A stretch of 12,576 bases of DNA from Solirubrobacterales bacterium (GTDB lineage: Bacteria; Actinomycetota; Thermoleophilia; Solirubrobacterales; Solirubrobacteraceae), in the NCBI GenBank assembly GCA_015655225.1, contig JAATFK010000208.1, positions 1 through 12,576 on the forward strand, in the 5' to 3' direction. The notes under the pieces were generated by a model. The model saw only the letters and a program-made list of their open reading frames with translations. It was not told where the DNA came from and ran no database searches. This document shows positions 12,074 through 12,576 of this stretch, one piece after another. Position 1 is the stretch's first letter, and each line of letters starts with the position of its first letter. Position numbers and translations under genes: made by a program.

Positions 12074-12576
12074 TCAGGCCGGCTGCGCCGGCGCGCGGGA
12101 GCCGCCGCGCGCGCGGATGCGGACCGCCTCGATGCGGTTCTCGCGGACCGACTCGACGCGGATCGAGTAGCCGTCGGCGGTGATCGTGTCGCCGCGGCGG
12201 GGCAGCCGTCCCAGCTCGGCGAAGACGAAGCCGCCGACCGAGTTGTACGCGTCGGTGTCGACCGGCAGCGAGAGCCCGTAGTCCTCCAGGTCGGTGACGG
12301 CGACGTGGCCGCGCACGAACCAGTCGCCGTTCGCGAGTCTGCGAACGGCGCCGCCGGCCGGGTCGGTCTCGTCGTCGATCTCGCCGACGACCTCCTCGAT
12401 GATGTCCTCGACGGTGACGATGCCGGCCGTGCGGCCGTACTCGTCGACGACTACCGCGAGCGAGCTGCGCTGCCGCTGGAGGTCCGCCAGCAGGTCGTCG
12501 AGCGGCTTCGTCTCGGGCACGATCGGCGCGTCGCGCACGAGCTTCGCGATCGGCGCGCGCGGCCCCTCGGTCATCA
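12074..12576 (-). CDS. CNNM/CorC (HlyC) family protein, C-terminal part (5' end outside window)
   Basis: The frame enters from the right edge and stops at 12074-12076, giving at least 167 residues. ATG 12574 is probably internal, because the family has an N-terminal DUF21 membrane domain and a first CBS domain that would lie beyond the window. What is visible is the second CBS domain, with SSLAVVVDEYGRTAGIVTVEDIIEEV (38-62 from that Met) and GEIDDETD. It is followed by the CorC/HlyC-type domain, with LANGDWFVRGHVAVTDLEDY and NSVGGFVFAELGRLPRRGD. The family includes magnesium transporters or efflux proteins and putative hemolysins; transport of divalent metal is the usual inference. It converges with the dehydrogenase gene. 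The C-terminus is a short Ala/Pro-rich tail. Confidence 0.9.
   Translation of the reverse strand, partial: MTEGPRAPIAKLVRDAPIVPETKPLDDLLADLQRQRSSLAVVVDEYGRTAGIVTVEDIIEEVVGEIDDETDPAGGAVRRLANGDWFVRGHVAVTDLEDYGLSLPVDTDAYNSVGGFVFAELGRLPRRGDTITADGYSIRVESVRENRIEAVRIRARGGSRAPAQPA

Overview
This window looks like chromosomal DNA from a very GC-rich actinobacterium, most likely of the Thermoleophilia (Solirubrobacterales, Conexibacter-like). I infer this from the GC-rich codon use, the NlpC/P60-like protein with its GGGH...YDCSG...EHAFMIIAGLRLDT...GPRW pattern, the actinobacterial PspA/PspAA pair, and several lipoproteins. The taxonomy is an inference. No mobile element, CRISPR array, tRNA or rRNA was found.

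Left part (1-2256): the tail of an unrecognised gene converges on a three-gene minus-strand cluster that reads right to left. A well-conserved cyclic di-AMP (ydaO/yuaA-type) riboswitch with its own promoter leads a secreted NlpC/P60-like cell-wall hydrolase, then pspA (membrane stress coiled-coil protein), then pspAA, which overlaps pspA by four bases. The layout suggests that cyclic di-AMP controls wall remodelling and possibly the membrane-stress genes downstream.

Middle left (2316-5563): plus strand. A broken DUF3352-like lipoprotein gene carries a frameshift and a stop. A lipoprotein with three cell-wall-binding type 2 (CWB2) repeats follows, coupled to a 99-residue protein of unknown role. 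Next come a second broken gene (small membrane protein, frame change) and an 81-residue hypothetical gene.

Middle right (5583-8680): a plus-strand operon of xseA, xseB and an enolase-superfamily gene, each overlapping the next by ATGA, then a DUF192 gene 39 bases later. The DUF192 gene converges with and overlaps a minus-strand PAS-PAS-GGDEF-EAL gene for cyclic di-GMP turnover (8652-10847).

Right end (10945-12576): a 3-hydroxyacyl-CoA (3-hydroxybutyryl-CoA) dehydrogenase on the plus strand converges with the C-terminal part of a CNNM/CorC (HlyC) family transporter or hemolysin-like protein on the minus strand. The 285-base gap between them holds two strong hairpins.

Two window-wide patterns stand out. 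Several genes start directly after a TANNNT hexamer, as in leaderless transcription. The arginine codon AGA is frequent in some genes and absent in others.
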